In this document: in pieces, positions 17,509-30,040 of the stretch
How the letters are laid out: the number at the start of each line of letters is the position of its first letter
Position numbering within the stretch: the first letter of the stretch is position 1
Source: Halomonas sp. HL-48
GTDB lineage: Bacteria > Pseudomonadota > Gammaproteobacteria > Pseudomonadales > Halomonadaceae
Length of the DNA: 64,000 nucleotides
Reading direction: 5' to 3'
NCBI RefSeq assembly: GCF_001314875.1
Contig: NZ_LJZS01000012.1
Location: 1 to 64,000, forward strand
Made by a program: the position numbers and the translations under genes
The notes under the pieces: model-generated
The model's input: only the letters and a program-made list of their open reading frames with translations
Told to the model about the DNA's origin: nothing
The model's database searches: none

Positions 17509-18051
17509 TTAGTGCTCGGCGTTCAGGCGTTTTTCAAACAGCGCCTGGCGCTCTTCGACGTCGGTCTGGTAGCGCACGCTAAAGGCATTCAGGGCGCGCA
17601 GGGCATCGTTGGGATCTTGGTCGTCACGCAGGGCCATGGAGTTGAAACCGCAACGCTGCATGTAATTCAGCTGATCGACCAATACATCGCCCACCGCACG
17701 GATTTCACCCTGGTAGCCAAACCGTTCGCGTAGAAGGCGCGCGAGCGAGTAGCCACGGCCGTCGGTGAATGCCGGAAAATCAATGGCGACGGCGGGGGCC
17801 GCGCTGATGTTGTTGACCAGCTCGGCGGTCAATTCACAGTCGCTGGCCAGCAGCGGCGCCAGTTCGGTGTCCTCCTGATTGGTTTCCCAGAGGACGAAGG
17901 GGACAAACGCAGGACGCTGCTCGGGGAGTGCCTCTGCATCGTAAGACACGCACCAGGCATTTTCCGCCGCCAGCTCACCGTCGGCAATCAGGTGGTCGAC
18001 GTGAACAGGATCCATGGATGGCGCATCGCTCGCCGTGGCGTTACTTGGCAT
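17509..18051 (-). CDS. DUF934 family protein, sulfite reduction partner
   Basis: 180 residues of the DUF934 family, which is nearly always encoded next to the Pseudomonas-type CysI hemoprotein and is thought to assist sulfite reduction. The conserved C-terminal half (AIDFPAFTDGRGYSLARLL, then GDVLVDQLNYMQRCGF) is clear. It overlaps cysI by 11 bp, which indicates coupled translation. Confidence 0.88.
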   Translation of the reverse strand: MPSNATASDAPSMDPVHVDHLIADGELAAENAWCVSYDAEALPEQRPAFVPFVLWETNQEDTELAPLLASDCELTAELVNNISAAPAVAIDFPAFTDGRGYSLARLLRERFGYQGEIRAVGDVLVDQLNYMQRCGFNSMALRDDQDPNDALRALNAFSVRYQTDVEERQALFEKRLNAEH

Positions 18052-19696
18052 ACACGTGCTCCTTGAAGGGTTTCAGACCAATGCGGCGATAGGTGTCCAG
18101 GAAGCGCTCGTCTTCGTGCCGCTGTGATACGTACACCTGGAGGACTTTTTCAACCACACCGGGGACGTCTTCACGGAAGAATGAGGGGCCGAGAATCTTG
18201 CCCAGCGAGGCGTCGTCGGTGGCGTTGCCGCCGATCGATACCTGGTAGTACTCCTCGCCTTTCTTGTCGACGCCCAGAATGCCGATATGGCCCACGTGGT
18301 GGTGACCACAGGCATTCATGCAGCCGGAAATATTGAGATCCAACGGCCCCAGGTCATACAGGAAGTCGAGGTCTTCAAAGCGTTCCTGCAGGGCCTGGGC
18401 AATGGGGATCGACACAGCGTTGGCCAGGCTGCAGTAGTCGCCGCCAGGGCAGCAGATAATATCGTTGAGCGTGCCCACCGTCGGGTTGGCCATTCCCAGG
18501 GCGTCGAGTTCTTTCCACAGCGCTTCGAGTTCATCCACCGGCACGTCGGACAGCACCAGGTTCTGTTCGTGGGTCACGCGGACTTCACCGAAGCTGTAGC
18601 GGTCGGCGAGGTCGGCAATCGCGTCCATCTGGTCGGCCGTGACATCTCCAGGCGCGTGTTCACGACGCTTGAGCGACAGCGTCACGGCCTTGTAGCCGTA
18701 GACCTTGTGAGCGGTCACGTTATTGGTGACGAAACGTGCAAAGCTACGGTTTTCCTGACGCAGACGTTCATATTCGGCCACGGCGGCTTCACCCACCTCG
18801 CGGCGTTCCGGTTCGGGGAAGTGCGCTTTCGCCGCATCGACGGCGGCCTGGTTGAGGGTTTGCGGGCCGTCTTTCAAGTGCGCCCACTCTTCCTCGACGC
18901 GGCGGCGGTACTCTTCGATTCCCAGCGCCTTGACCAGGATCTTGATCCGCGCCTTGAACTTGTTGTCTCGGCGACCAAACTGGTTGTACACCCGCACGCA
19001 TGCTTCTAGATAGGTGAGCAGGTGTTGCCAGGGCAGGTCGTCGCGAACGACGTCACCGATCATCGGCGTACGGCCCAGGCCACCACCGGCGAGTACCCTG
19101 ACGCGCAATTCGCCCGCGTCGTTGTACCACAGACGGAGACCGATATCGTGAACCTGAATGGCCGCACGGTCCTGCGAGGCGCCACTCACGGCGATCTTGA
19201 ACTTGCGTGGCAAATAGGCAAATTCAGGGTGCAGGGTCGACCATTGACGAATCAACTCGCACCAGGGGCGCGGGTCTTCGACCTCATCGTTGGCAATGCC
19301 GGCAAACTGGTCACTGGTCGTGTTGCGGATGCAGTTACCGCTGGTCTGGATGGCGTGCATCTGCACCTTGGCCAGGTCCGCCAATATATCCGGCACGTCT
19401 TCGATCGCCGGCCAGTTTAGCTGCAGGTTCTGACGCGTCGTAAAGTGACCATAGCCGCGATCATAGCGGCGGGTGATGTCACCCAGCGCGCGCAGCTGAT
19501 AGCCGGCCAACATGCCATACGGAATCGCAATGCGCAGCATCGGCGCATGTCGTTGGATATAGAGTCCATTCTGCAGACGCAATGGACGGAATTCTTCCTC
19601 TCCCAAACGCCCGGCACGGTAGCGATCCATCTGATCACGGAACTGAGCGACACGCTCATCTACCAGCGTTTGGTCATGAATATCATAACGGTACAT
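18041..19696 (-). CDS. cysI: Sulfite reductase hemoprotein CysI (nitrite/sulfite reductase family)
   Basis: 551 residues. The siroheme/4Fe-4S ligands are Cys416 and Cys422 (CPGGDYC) and Cys459 and Cys463 (SGCMNACG). The duplicated ferredoxin-like domains and RLQNGLYIQRHAPMLR near the N-terminus match the Pseudomonas type, which is followed by DUF934 and has no adjacent cysJ. It reduces sulfite to sulfide in assimilation. Start at 19696 gives the family N-terminus MYRYD with AGGA about 9 nt upstream; the AT-rich region 19745-19815 probably holds the promoter and CysB site. Confidence 0.93.
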   Translation of the reverse strand: MYRYDIHDQTLVDERVAQFRDQMDRYRAGRLGEEEFRPLRLQNGLYIQRHAPMLRIAIPYGMLAGYQLRALGDITRRYDRGYGHFTTRQNLQLNWPAIEDVPDILADLAKVQMHAIQTSGNCIRNTTSDQFAGIANDEVEDPRPWCELIRQWSTLHPEFAYLPRKFKIAVSGASQDRAAIQVHDIGLRLWYNDAGELRVRVLAGGGLGRTPMIGDVVRDDLPWQHLLTYLEACVRVYNQFGRRDNKFKARIKILVKALGIEEYRRRVEEEWAHLKDGPQTLNQAAVDAAKAHFPEPERREVGEAAVAEYERLRQENRSFARFVTNNVTAHKVYGYKAVTLSLKRREHAPGDVTADQMDAIADLADRYSFGEVRVTHEQNLVLSDVPVDELEALWKELDALGMANPTVGTLNDIICCPGGDYCSLANAVSIPIAQALQERFEDLDFLYDLGPLDLNISGCMNACGHHHVGHIGILGVDKKGEEYYQVSIGGNATDDASLGKILGPSFFREDVPGVVEKVLQVYVSQRHEDERFLDTYRRIGLKPFKEHVYAK

Positions 19697-19820
19697 GGGG
19701 CACGGTCCTGCTAAAGCGAAGTTGTCACGTTGCAACGGGACGATTCAATGTCGCCACCTTAACGCGGGCGTCATATTCTACAAAAGAATATATAATTATC
19801 TTTTTATCTCAAAATAGCAT

Positions 19821-21143
19821 TTAAGCTGGCGACGACGCCCATTGGCGGCGCTGCCATATCCACAAAAAACCGGCTGAGTTGATGATGCGATAAAGAAGCT
19901 GCATCAGCCAAATGCCGAGTAGGCCATGGCCCAGCGCTAACCCGACCCACCATGCCAGCGGTAAAAAGAACAGCCACTGCATGCCGAGCGTGACGACCAT
20001 TACGGTGCGTTGAGCGCCCGCGCCCATCAGCGCCTGGGCCAGTACCAGCGCCGCCGCGTCGATCATGATCATCAGGCCGGTCAACTGAAGCGGTAATGCG
20101 CCCAGGGTAATCAACGCCGGGCTGTTAAAAAACACCCCCAGCACCCAGTCAGGCACCCACAGCATGGGCAGCGCCAAAACGGCCAGCAATAGCCACGCCA
20201 CCGCGAGTGCGTCCATCCCCCAGCGGTGAGCTTCCTGTTCAGCGTCTCGGCCAAGCGCTTCGCCGACCAGACTCATGGCCGCCACTCCGACACCAACGCC
20301 GGGGAGTATCAATAATAGCGACAGGTTAATCAACACGTGCCCCACGGCAACGCTTTCTGTTCCCAACTGGCTCAACAGCCAGAAAAGCACCGCATAACCG
20401 GCCGCAAACCAGAGTTGCTGAGCCGAATGGGGCGCTGCCAGCCGGGCGGTGGCGTTGAGTAGCTGCCTGTCGGGCAGCGCCTGGCGCCACCGTGCGTCAC
20501 CGTTACGGCGCAGGGTTACCACTACCCACAGCAGAAGCCCAACCATGATCGACAGCGTGGTGCCCACGCCCGCGCCCGTGGCACCCAACCGGGGTAGCCC
20601 CGCGAGGCCAAAAATCAATCCGGCGCTGAGCACCACGTTGAGCAGATGCACGGCGACGATAATACGCAAATACAGCTGGGTATGCTGACGTCCGTTCCAA
20701 TACCCTCTGAAACACAGGGTAAGCGCGATGGCCGACAGCGCAAGCACGCGCCAGCGAAAGTAGTCGACGGCCACGTCACGCACGTCGGGCGCCGGTGATA
20801 GCCACTGCAAAAGCCATGGCGCCTGCCACCATGCCAGCAAGGTCAATAGCGTGCCGCTAACCAGGCCGAGCCATAGGCCGGCACAAAGCGGGGAGGTTAG
20901 TGGAGCGCCGGCCCCCAGGCGTTGTGCGGTTTGCGACTGAACGCTGGAAGAAAGACCAAATACCAACGCCGTCATCATGAACATGGCGTAACCGCCAAGC
21001 CCGACGCCCGCCAGGGCGGTTTCACCAAGGTGGCCCACCATTGCCGCATCGACCAGATTGAGCATGCTCTGGGAGAGCATGCCCAACATGATAGGCCAGG
21101 CCAGACGAACCACTTTGCCGTGGCGGCGAGCGACGGACGACAC
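19821..21143 (-). CDS. MATE family efflux transporter
   Basis: 440 residues with 12 hydrophobic segments and the two-fold repeat of the MATE family (WPIMLGMLSQSMLNLVDAAM in the first half). Such carriers export cationic drugs or metabolites in exchange for Na+ or H+. The GTG start at 21143 lies two bases after the metH stop, so translation is probably coupled to metH. No strong Shine-Dalgarno site of its own is seen. Confidence 0.92.
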   Translation of the reverse strand: MSSVARRHGKVVRLAWPIMLGMLSQSMLNLVDAAMVGHLGETALAGVGLGGYAMFMMTALVFGLSSSVQSQTAQRLGAGAPLTSPLCAGLWLGLVSGTLLTLLAWWQAPWLLQWLSPAPDVRDVAVDYFRWRVLALSAIALTLCFRGYWNGRQHTQLYLRIIVAVHLLNVVLSAGLIFGLAGLPRLGATGAGVGTTLSIMVGLLLWVVVTLRRNGDARWRQALPDRQLLNATARLAAPHSAQQLWFAAGYAVLFWLLSQLGTESVAVGHVLINLSLLLILPGVGVGVAAMSLVGEALGRDAEQEAHRWGMDALAVAWLLLAVLALPMLWVPDWVLGVFFNSPALITLGALPLQLTGLMIMIDAAALVLAQALMGAGAQRTVMVVTLGMQWLFFLPLAWWVGLALGHGLLGIWLMQLLYRIINSAGFLWIWQRRQWASSPA

Positions 21144-21145
21144 CG

Positions 21146-24841
<3,696 letters not shown>

Positions 24842-25133
24842 GGCGGGGAATGCTCTCCAGCGTTTCAGTCAAAAATGGGGTTGTTAGCGTCGTCAATTTC
24901 AAGCCCCAACGGGTCAGCGGCGCACTATCATAACAAAGCGGGTCAGGCGGGGCAGCAATGTATTGCCTCGAATGCAGGGCGGCATTAGTTAAAGAAAGGG
25001 GGTATTATCGGTCACTCAGAGTGAATAGCCCAGTAAAACAGTCGGGATTGTGTCGGCGGCCGGTTTTGCTTACCATAGACACAAATGACATGTGAAGTGG
25101 CCACGCCACTGCCACGGGAGGAAGACACCCCTC

Positions 25134-25757
25134 ATGACCGAGACTACCGAAGCCGATACCAACGTCGATACGCAAGGTATTGATATTACAGATAGTGCAC
25201 AGGATTACCTGGCAGAATTGCTGGAAAAGCAAAATGTCGAAGGGATTGCCGTGCGCATTTTCATTACCCAGCCGGGCACGCCCTACGCGGAAACCTGCCT
25301 GGCCTACTGTCGTCCGGGGGAAGAAGAACCCACCGACGTGAAGCTGGAACTCGACAAGATCAACGTCTTTCTGGACAAGAACAGCCTGGCGTTCCTCGAA
25401 GAGGCGGTTGTCGATTTCAACGCCGACCGCATGGGCGGCCAGCTGACCATCAAGGCGCCCAACGCCAAGATGCCCAAGGTCAATGCCGACAGCCCGCTGG
25501 AAGACCGCGTCAACTACGTGCTTTACAGCGAAATCAACCCGGGCCTGGCGGCCCACGGGGGCGAGATCAAACTGGTTGAGCTCACCGAGCAAAACATGGC
25601 GGTGCTGGCGTTCGGCGGCGGATGTCAGGGCTGCGCGGCCGTGGATCTGACCCTCAAGGACGGCGTCGAGAAAACGCTGATGGAGCGTATTCCTGAGCTG
25701 GCAGGCATCCGAGATGTGACCGATCACTCGGATACCACCAACGCCTACTATCGTTGA
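25134..25757 (+). CDS. nfuA: Fe-S biogenesis protein NfuA
   Basis: 207 residues: an N-terminal degenerate A-type (IscA-like) domain and a C-terminal Nfu domain with the cluster-binding CxxC at Cys164 and Cys167 ([10 protein letters not shown]). NfuA delivers 4Fe-4S clusters to enzymes, especially under oxidative stress or iron shortage. The ATG at 25134 is preceded by GGGAGGAAG. Divergent from metH, followed by a strong terminator. Confidence 0.95.
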   Translation: MTETTEADTNVDTQGIDITDSAQDYLAELLEKQNVEGIAVRIFITQPGTPYAETCLAYCRPGEEEPTDVKLELDKINVFLDKNSLAFLEEAVVDFNADRMGGQLTIKAPNAKMPKVNADSPLEDRVNYVLYSEINPGLAAHGGEIKLVELTEQNMAVLAFGGGCQGCAAVDLTLKDGVEKTLMERIPELAGIRDVTDHSDTTNAYYR

Positions 25758-25779
25758 TCCTGACGGTTCTATGTCCCGC

Positions 25780-25808
25780 AAAAAGCCCAGCAAACGCTGG
25801 GCTTTTTT
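25780..25808. terminator. Bidirectional Rho-independent terminator
   Basis: Stem AAGCCCAGC / GCTGGGCTT, AAAC loop, with A-run before and T-run after. It separates nfuA from the convergent KfrA-like gene. Confidence 0.92.
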
Positions 25809-25831
25809 GTATCTGTGCGTTTTGCAGCTGA

Positions 25832-26872
25832 CTAATCCTGCTGATCGTCCGAGGCTTCGTCCCGCTGATGCGACAGCGACGTAGGCAGGTTGGTCAATTG
25901 CTGCTGCATGGCGTCCATGCGTGACCACAGCTGTTCCTGCCAGGCTCTTTCCCGCGTTTCGTGCTGCTGTGTCTGACTGGCGAGGGACGATTCCGCCGCA
26001 TCGCGTTTCTGAATAGCCTCGTCCAGGCGCTGCTGCAGGGTTTCCAGTGATTCTTGTAGCTGGCTCCGCGCCTGACGCTGAGCGTGTGCCTCCAACTGCT
26101 GTTCATGCAGCGCGCGCTCCAGCGATTTCACCTCGTCAGCCAGCGCTTCGCTACGCTTGTCCGCCTGTTTCAAGCGCTGTTGGTAGGCGCTTTCTTCCTG
26201 CGCGCGCTCCTGCCGGGCGCTATCCAGCAAGCCCATCAACCGATCTTCGGCGGCCTCATGGCGCTGCTCTTCCTGAGCCAGGCGCGTCTCCCACTCGGCC
26301 TGCTGGCGATTCAGCTGCTCGGCGTGGTGTGCCTGATGTTCGGACAATTGCTGCTGGGCGCGCTCGTGGGCCGCTTGCCATTTGGCCACTTCGCTACATG
26401 CTTCATCTGCCTGCGCTCGCCAGTGGGATTCGTCCGACTGACTGGCGGCGAGGTCGCGGCTGAGCGCTTCCACACGGGTTTCGGTATGCCGCAAGTGCTC
26501 TGCCAGGGCGCTTTCGCGCTGCTCCGCGTTGGCGGCTCGCTGGTCAGCGTCGTTTGCCTCAAGCCGGGCGGCCTCTATCTGACGGTCGGCTTTTTCGCGG
26601 TAGTGGTGCAGGGCCTGTTGAGCGGCTTCCAGGGCTTCTTTCCACAGCTCGCCGGCCAGGCTGGCGACGGCCTCGGGCACGCCTTTGGGCGGCGGCACGT
26701 CCCGGTTGTTATCCCGCTCGATGCGCCACTGACGAAAATGTTCGCTGATGGTGGTGTAGCTGCCGGTACCCAGCACTTCCCGAATACGCTGCACGCTCGG
26801 GCTATCGCCCCTGGCGAGCAACGTGTCGATGGCCTGCTGAACATCGGAGTACTGAATGCCACTGCGTGCCAT
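25832..26872 (-). CDS. KfrA-like coiled-coil DNA-binding protein (TnpT-like partner of a tyrosine recombinase)
   Basis: 346 residues. Residues 1-100 form a KfrA N-terminal-type DNA-binding domain (QYSDVQQAIDTLLARGDSP, then VLGTGSYTTISEHFRQWR); the rest, about 80-330, is a long Gln/Glu/Arg/Ala-rich coiled coil. KfrA regulates plasmid partition genes; TnpT, the accessory protein of the TnpS recombinase in Tn4651-like transposons, has this coiled-coil character and the same divergent position. AGGAG lies 8 nt before the ATG at 26872. GC content and codon use resemble the neighbours, so it is not a very recent arrival. Divergent from a tyrosine recombinase gene. Confidence 0.85.
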   Translation of the reverse strand: MARSGIQYSDVQQAIDTLLARGDSPSVQRIREVLGTGSYTTISEHFRQWRIERDNNRDVPPPKGVPEAVASLAGELWKEALEAAQQALHHYREKADRQIEAARLEANDADQRAANAEQRESALAEHLRHTETRVEALSRDLAASQSDESHWRAQADEACSEVAKWQAAHERAQQQLSEHQAHHAEQLNRQQAEWETRLAQEEQRHEAAEDRLMGLLDSARQERAQEESAYQQRLKQADKRSEALADEVKSLERALHEQQLEAHAQRQARSQLQESLETLQQRLDEAIQKRDAAESSLASQTQQHETRERAWQEQLWSRMDAMQQQLTNLPTSLSHQRDEASDDQQD

Positions 26873-26936
26873 GGAAGGGCTCCTGTTGCGGGATTGGATG
26901 GCGCTGATTGTGCCGCTATTTATATCGCAAGGCAAT

Positions 26937-26951
26937 ATTACGTAATACGTA
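26937..26951. promoter_or_regulatory. Short palindrome with repeat (candidate operator)
   Basis: ATTACGTAAT (26937-26946) is a perfect 10-bp palindrome, and TACGTA recurs at 26946-26951. It lies about 65 bp before the KfrA-like gene start, where an autoregulatory operator for a KfrA-type repressor would be expected. Confidence 0.4.
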
Positions 26952-26976
26952 AAATGTAATTTATTTATCTAAAAGT

Positions 26977-27016
26977 GTATAAATTCAAGATTACTCGTAT
27001 TATCTTGAATTTATAC
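26977..27016. repeat. 40-bp palindrome, candidate recombinase core site
   Basis: Perfect 15-bp arms GTATAAATTCAAGAT (26977-26991) and ATCTTGAATTTATAC (27002-27016) flank a 10-bp asymmetric centre (TACTCGTATT). Geometry is that of a tyrosine recombinase crossover site: two inverted binding arms around a short spacer. It lies in the intergenic region between the divergent KfrA-like and recombinase genes, where TnpS/TnpT systems keep their recombination site. No T-run follows, which is against a terminator. Confidence 0.7.
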
Positions 27017-27073
27017 GGGGTAAAGGGCAGACTTGGGTCACTAACCTGCAATTGAATTGGATAAAAAGAAGGC

Positions 27074-27101
27074 AAGAGGGAAGAGGGAAGAGGGAAGAGG
27101 G
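27074..27101. repeat. Heptanucleotide tandem repeat, four copies of AAGAGGG
   Basis: Four perfect head-to-tail copies of AAGAGGG followed by a partial AAGA, ending 30 bp before the GTG start of the recombinase gene. The purine-only tract could alter promoter spacing or ribosome access if copy number changes by slippage. Confidence 0.85.
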
Positions 27102-27130
27102 AAGATAATAGGGGACAGCGAGGAGAAAAG

Positions 27131-28294
27131 GTGTCAATGGAAACGTGGGACAATACAGCTATCGCCAACGTTATATCACCGCTGAAAAGCCTCGGCGGTT
27201 CGCCCGCGCTGCCGCACATTACCGCCACCACGGACGTGGAGGCGGTATCAGCGTGGCTGGCCGAATATCAGCAAAGCCCACAGACCTGGACGTGCTATCG
27301 CCGCGAGGCCGAGCGGCTGTTGCTTTGGCTGACGCACCAGGGAATGACGCTTGGGCAGGTCAATCGCGAGATACTGCGCGACTTCGAACAGTTCCTGGCC
27401 GACCCTCAGCCAATCGCCCAGTGGGTAGGGCCCACCAAGCCACGCCAGCATCCTCAATGGCGGCCTTTTCGCGGAGGGCTTTCGCCGAGCAGCCGCCGAC
27501 AAAGCCTGATTATTCTGCAGGGGCTTTACAGCTGGCTGGTGGAAGCCGGCTGGGTGCGTCATAACCCGTTTCGCCTGATGCGCGATAAATCACGCCGTTT
27601 GAACAATCAGACACAGCGGATTGAACGCTATCTGGAGCGCGAGCTTTGGGAGTGGTTCTGGCAGTGGCTGAACCAGCCGGCCGGGCAGGGCGAACGCGCC
27701 GCTTATAAAAGCGCCCGGCGACGGTTCATCTTTGGTTTTGCTTATCTGTTGGCACCTCGGGTGAGCGAAATGGCCGAGGCGCGCATGGGTGACTTTCAGC
27801 AAAGCGAAGGGCGCTGGTGGTGGTCTGTGGTGGGCAAGGGCAGCAAGATCGCCCGCATTCCGCTACCGGCGGATATGCAGGCGAGTCTCGTCGAGTGGCG
27901 GCGCGTTCTGGGTCACCAGGGCATGCCCGCGCACCATGACGATACCCCGGTTATTCGCGCCCTGGACGGGCAGCGCGGCATTGGCCAGAACCAGCTGTAT
28001 CGGCTGATACGCGATACCTTCAATGAGGCGGCCGATGCACTGCAAATCGCCGAGGGCAGCCCGGCGTATGTCGCCGCGTTGCGCAAGGCTACCCCGCATT
28101 GGTTACGCCACACCTCGATTACCCATCAGGCCCAGGCGGGCATCAGTCTGCGCCACCTGGCCGATAGCGCGCGCCACTCGCGTCTGGATACCACCGCCCG
28201 CTATCTGCATAACGAAGCCATCGAGTGGCACCATGAACAACAGCGTCATCAGATCGCACCCAGGGCCACCCAAGACGCTACCGAAACGTTATAA
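27131..28294 (+). CDS. Tyrosine recombinase/integrase (TnpS-like)
   Basis: 387 residues: an N-terminal SAM-like core-binding domain (about 35-145) and a catalytic domain (about 165-365). All catalytic residues are visible: Arg210 in APRVSE, Lys in VVGKGSKIARI, His323-x-x-Arg326 in HWLRH, His349 in ARHSRLDTT and the nucleophile Tyr358 in TTARYLH. It should be active. GTG 27131 and ATG 27137 both fit AGGAG at 27121. It is divergent from the KfrA-like gene across a 258-bp region holding a 40-bp palindrome, which points to the TnpS/TnpT arrangement rather than a phage integrase; no phage, excisionase or transposase genes adjoin. Confidence 0.9.
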   Translation: MSMETWDNTAIANVISPLKSLGGSPALPHITATTDVEAVSAWLAEYQQSPQTWTCYRREAERLLLWLTHQGMTLGQVNREILRDFEQFLADPQPIAQWVGPTKPRQHPQWRPFRGGLSPSSRRQSLIILQGLYSWLVEAGWVRHNPFRLMRDKSRRLNNQTQRIERYLERELWEWFWQWLNQPAGQGERAAYKSARRRFIFGFAYLLAPRVSEMAEARMGDFQQSEGRWWWSVVGKGSKIARIPLPADMQASLVEWRRVLGHQGMPAHHDDTPVIRALDGQRGIGQNQLYRLIRDTFNEAADALQIAEGSPAYVAALRKATPHWLRHTSITHQAQAGISLRHLADSARHSRLDTTARYLHNEAIEWHHEQQRHQIAPRATQDATETL

Positions 28295-28332
28295 TGGGCG
28301 ATATTTCATGCCTCAACGCTAAAGGAATCACC

Positions 28333-28752
28333 ATGAGTACGTCAGGTGCCGAGCTCGCCCAGCAGGAACTGATCGAAGAATTCGACATGTTTGATAACTG
28401 GATGGACCGTTATCAGTACATTATTGACATGGGCAAACAGCTACCCGACTTCCCTGATGAATGGAAAACCGAACAGACTAAAATTCAGGGGTGCCAGTCA
28501 AACGTCTGGATGCACCATGAAGCGCAGGGCGACAAGCTGATCTTCAAGGCCACGTCCGATGCGGCGATTGTCTCCGGGTTGATTGCGGTGTTGCTGCGCA
28601 TCTACAGCGAAAGGACGCCGGATGAAGTACGCCACACCGAGCCGCACTTCATGACGGATCTGGGCCTGGATAAACACCTATCGCCTACGCGCAGCAACGG
28701 GCTGCATGCAATGCTGGAGCGCATCTACCAGGTTGCCCGGCAGTCTGCCTAA
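28333..28752 (+). CDS. SufE family cysteine desulfuration protein
   Basis: 139 residues, SufE/CsdE family. The sulfur-accepting cysteine is Cys54 in IQGCQSNVW. Such proteins take persulfide sulfur from a cysteine desulfurase (SufS or CsdA) for Fe-S cluster assembly. No suf operon is next to it, so CsdE-type use is also possible. The ATG at 28333 has AAAGGA 6 nt upstream. The gene ends with a 4-bp overlap against the convergent yidD. Confidence 0.92.
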   Translation: MSTSGAELAQQELIEEFDMFDNWMDRYQYIIDMGKQLPDFPDEWKTEQTKIQGCQSNVWMHHEAQGDKLIFKATSDAAIVSGLIAVLLRIYSERTPDEVRHTEPHFMTDLGLDKHLSPTRSNGLHAMLERIYQVARQSA

Positions 28753-29096
28753 TCGCGGGTAGAGCGGGGAGAAGAAGGGGGGCGAGGGCAAGCGTGATGA
28801 TCGCCTTCGTCGTCTTCCCGGCATAGCGCTTCGCTGCGTCCGCCGGGCACCGGGTCCATGCCGCCGGCACTGCCCGGGTGGCATTTCACTATGCGCTTGA
28901 TGGCCATCCAGGAGCCTTTCAGCGGCCCATGGACCTGGATCGCCTCGACAGTATACGCCGAACAGCTTGGCCAGAAGCGACAGCGAGGCCCAAGCAAAGG
29001 GCTAAGCGTGTACTGATAGACCCGCACCAGGCCCACCAGAGCATGGCTGGCCAGCCAACGAGGGCCTCTAATTAGCGCCCGCCCTAAGGTGTTCAC
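28749..29096 (-). CDS. yidD: Membrane protein insertion efficiency factor YidD
   Basis: 115 residues. The YidD core is unmistakable: [33 protein letters not shown] and [20 protein letters not shown] Cys/His-rich and polar tail follows. YidD usually lies in the rpmH-rnpA-yidD-yidC cluster; here it follows hisI, with its GTG start overlapping the hisI stop (GTGA), so it is read from the zur-hisI-yidD transcript. Confidence 0.93.
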   Translation of the reverse strand: MNTLGRALIRGPRWLASHALVGLVRVYQYTLSPLLGPRCRFWPSCSAYTVEAIQVHGPLKGSWMAIKRIVKCHPGSAGGMDPVPGGRSEALCREDDEGDHHACPRPPSSPRSTRD

Positions 29097-29563
29097 GACG
29101 ACTTGCCGTACAGATCGGCAGGATCGATGATCGGCGAGCTGTTGATCGTCACGTCTTGATCCGTCAGCGACAGATAAAAGCAGCTCCGCCGTCCGGTGTG
29201 GCAGGCAGGCCCGGTCTGCTCGACCTGGAGTAGCAGGGTGTCGCCGTCACAGTCTAGCGCCGCGCCTTTCAGGTGCTGCTGCTGCCCGGAGGATTCGCCC
29301 TTGCGCCACAGCTTGCCCCGCGAGCGCGAGTAATAGCAGACACGATGCGTTTGCAGCGTTTCTTCCAGCGCTTCGCGGTTCATCCACGCCATCATAAGCA
29401 CTTCGCCAGTGTCGTGCTGTTGGGCAATGGCTGGAAGCAATCCGTCAGCATTGAACTGCACCGCGTCGAGCACCGTGGCTAACGCGGGCAGGGCGTCGGA
29501 GGGGGAGGCAGCTTCAAGGTCCTTGAATAACTGTCGGTTCGCCTGAGGCTTGACTGAGGACAT
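29093..29563 (-). CDS. hisI: Phosphoribosyl-AMP cyclohydrolase
   Basis: 156 residues, monofunctional HisI without HisE. It opens the adenine ring of phosphoribosyl-AMP in histidine synthesis. The zinc and substrate motifs are intact: [15 protein letters not shown], Cys105 in LDCDGD, Cys121 in GPACHTG and Cys128 in SCFY. No hisE or other his gene adjoins; instead it begins one base after a zur-type regulator gene, which suggests zinc-responsive expression or a second HisI copy, both inferences. Confidence 0.93.
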   Translation of the reverse strand: MSSVKPQANRQLFKDLEAASPSDALPALATVLDAVQFNADGLLPAIAQQHDTGEVLMMAWMNREALEETLQTHRVCYYSRSRGKLWRKGESSGQQQHLKGAALDCDGDTLLLQVEQTGPACHTGRRSCFYLSLTDQDVTINSSPIIDPADLYGKSS

Positions 29564-29564
29564 G

Positions 29565-30014
29565 TTACGACTCGCTTTGGGTTTGGCAGCGCTGGCACAG
29601 GCCGAGTAATTCGATCGTTTGCCTTTCCACCTTGAATCCCTGGCGCTGTGCCAGGCCGGCCAACTGATCGCTTATTTCATCCAGGTGGAGTTCTTCTACA
29701 TAGCCGCAATGCCGACAGATAAGCAGTTGAAAGCCGTGGGCGTGTTCCGGGCATGCACAGGCAACGTAGGCATTTTGCGACTCGATCCGGTGGACAAGCC
29801 CCTGCTCAATGAGAAACTCGAGTGCGCGGTAGACCGTGGGCGGACGGGCCGCGGCATGCTCCGTGGAGAGCTGGTCGAGCAGGTCGTAGGCTTTCAGTCC
29901 GCCGCCATGACGCGCAATGAGCTCCAGCACCCGGCGTCGGATGGGAGTAAACCGCACGCCACGCGTGTGGCATTGCGATTCTGCCTGCTGAACCAGCGCA
30001 TTGGCGTTTGTCAT
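29565..30014 (-). CDS. zur: Fur family regulator, probably Zur
   Basis: 149 residues, Fur superfamily: winged-helix DNA-binding half (about 15-80; [35 protein letters not shown]) and a dimerisation half with two CxxC pairs, Cys100/Cys103 (ICRHCGY) and Cys140/Cys143 (LCQRC), that form the structural zinc site. The CP(E)[10 protein letters not shown] stretch and pairing resemble Zur more than Fur. It probably represses zinc-uptake genes when zinc is plentiful. First gene of zur-hisI-yidD. Confidence 0.85.
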   Translation of the reverse strand: MTNANALVQQAESQCHTRGVRFTPIRRRVLELIARHGGGLKAYDLLDQLSTEHAAARPPTVYRALEFLIEQGLVHRIESQNAYVACACPEHAHGFQLLICRHCGYVEELHLDEISDQLAGLAQRQGFKVERQTIELLGLCQRCQTQSES

Positions 30015-30040
30015 AGATATCTCGTTGACGTTGTGAGCGC

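Noticed and set aside
25098-25125. GCCACTG near a GGGAGG stretch upstream of nfuA and metH, resembling part of a cobalamin riboswitch
   Set aside because: The other conserved blocks are missing, the orientation faces nfuA and GGGAGG is simply the nfuA ribosome site.
26977-27016. Reading the 40-bp palindrome as a terminator or a XerCD dif site
   Set aside because: It is AT-rich without a T-run, lies between divergent gene starts, and does not match the gammaproteobacterial dif consensus I know.
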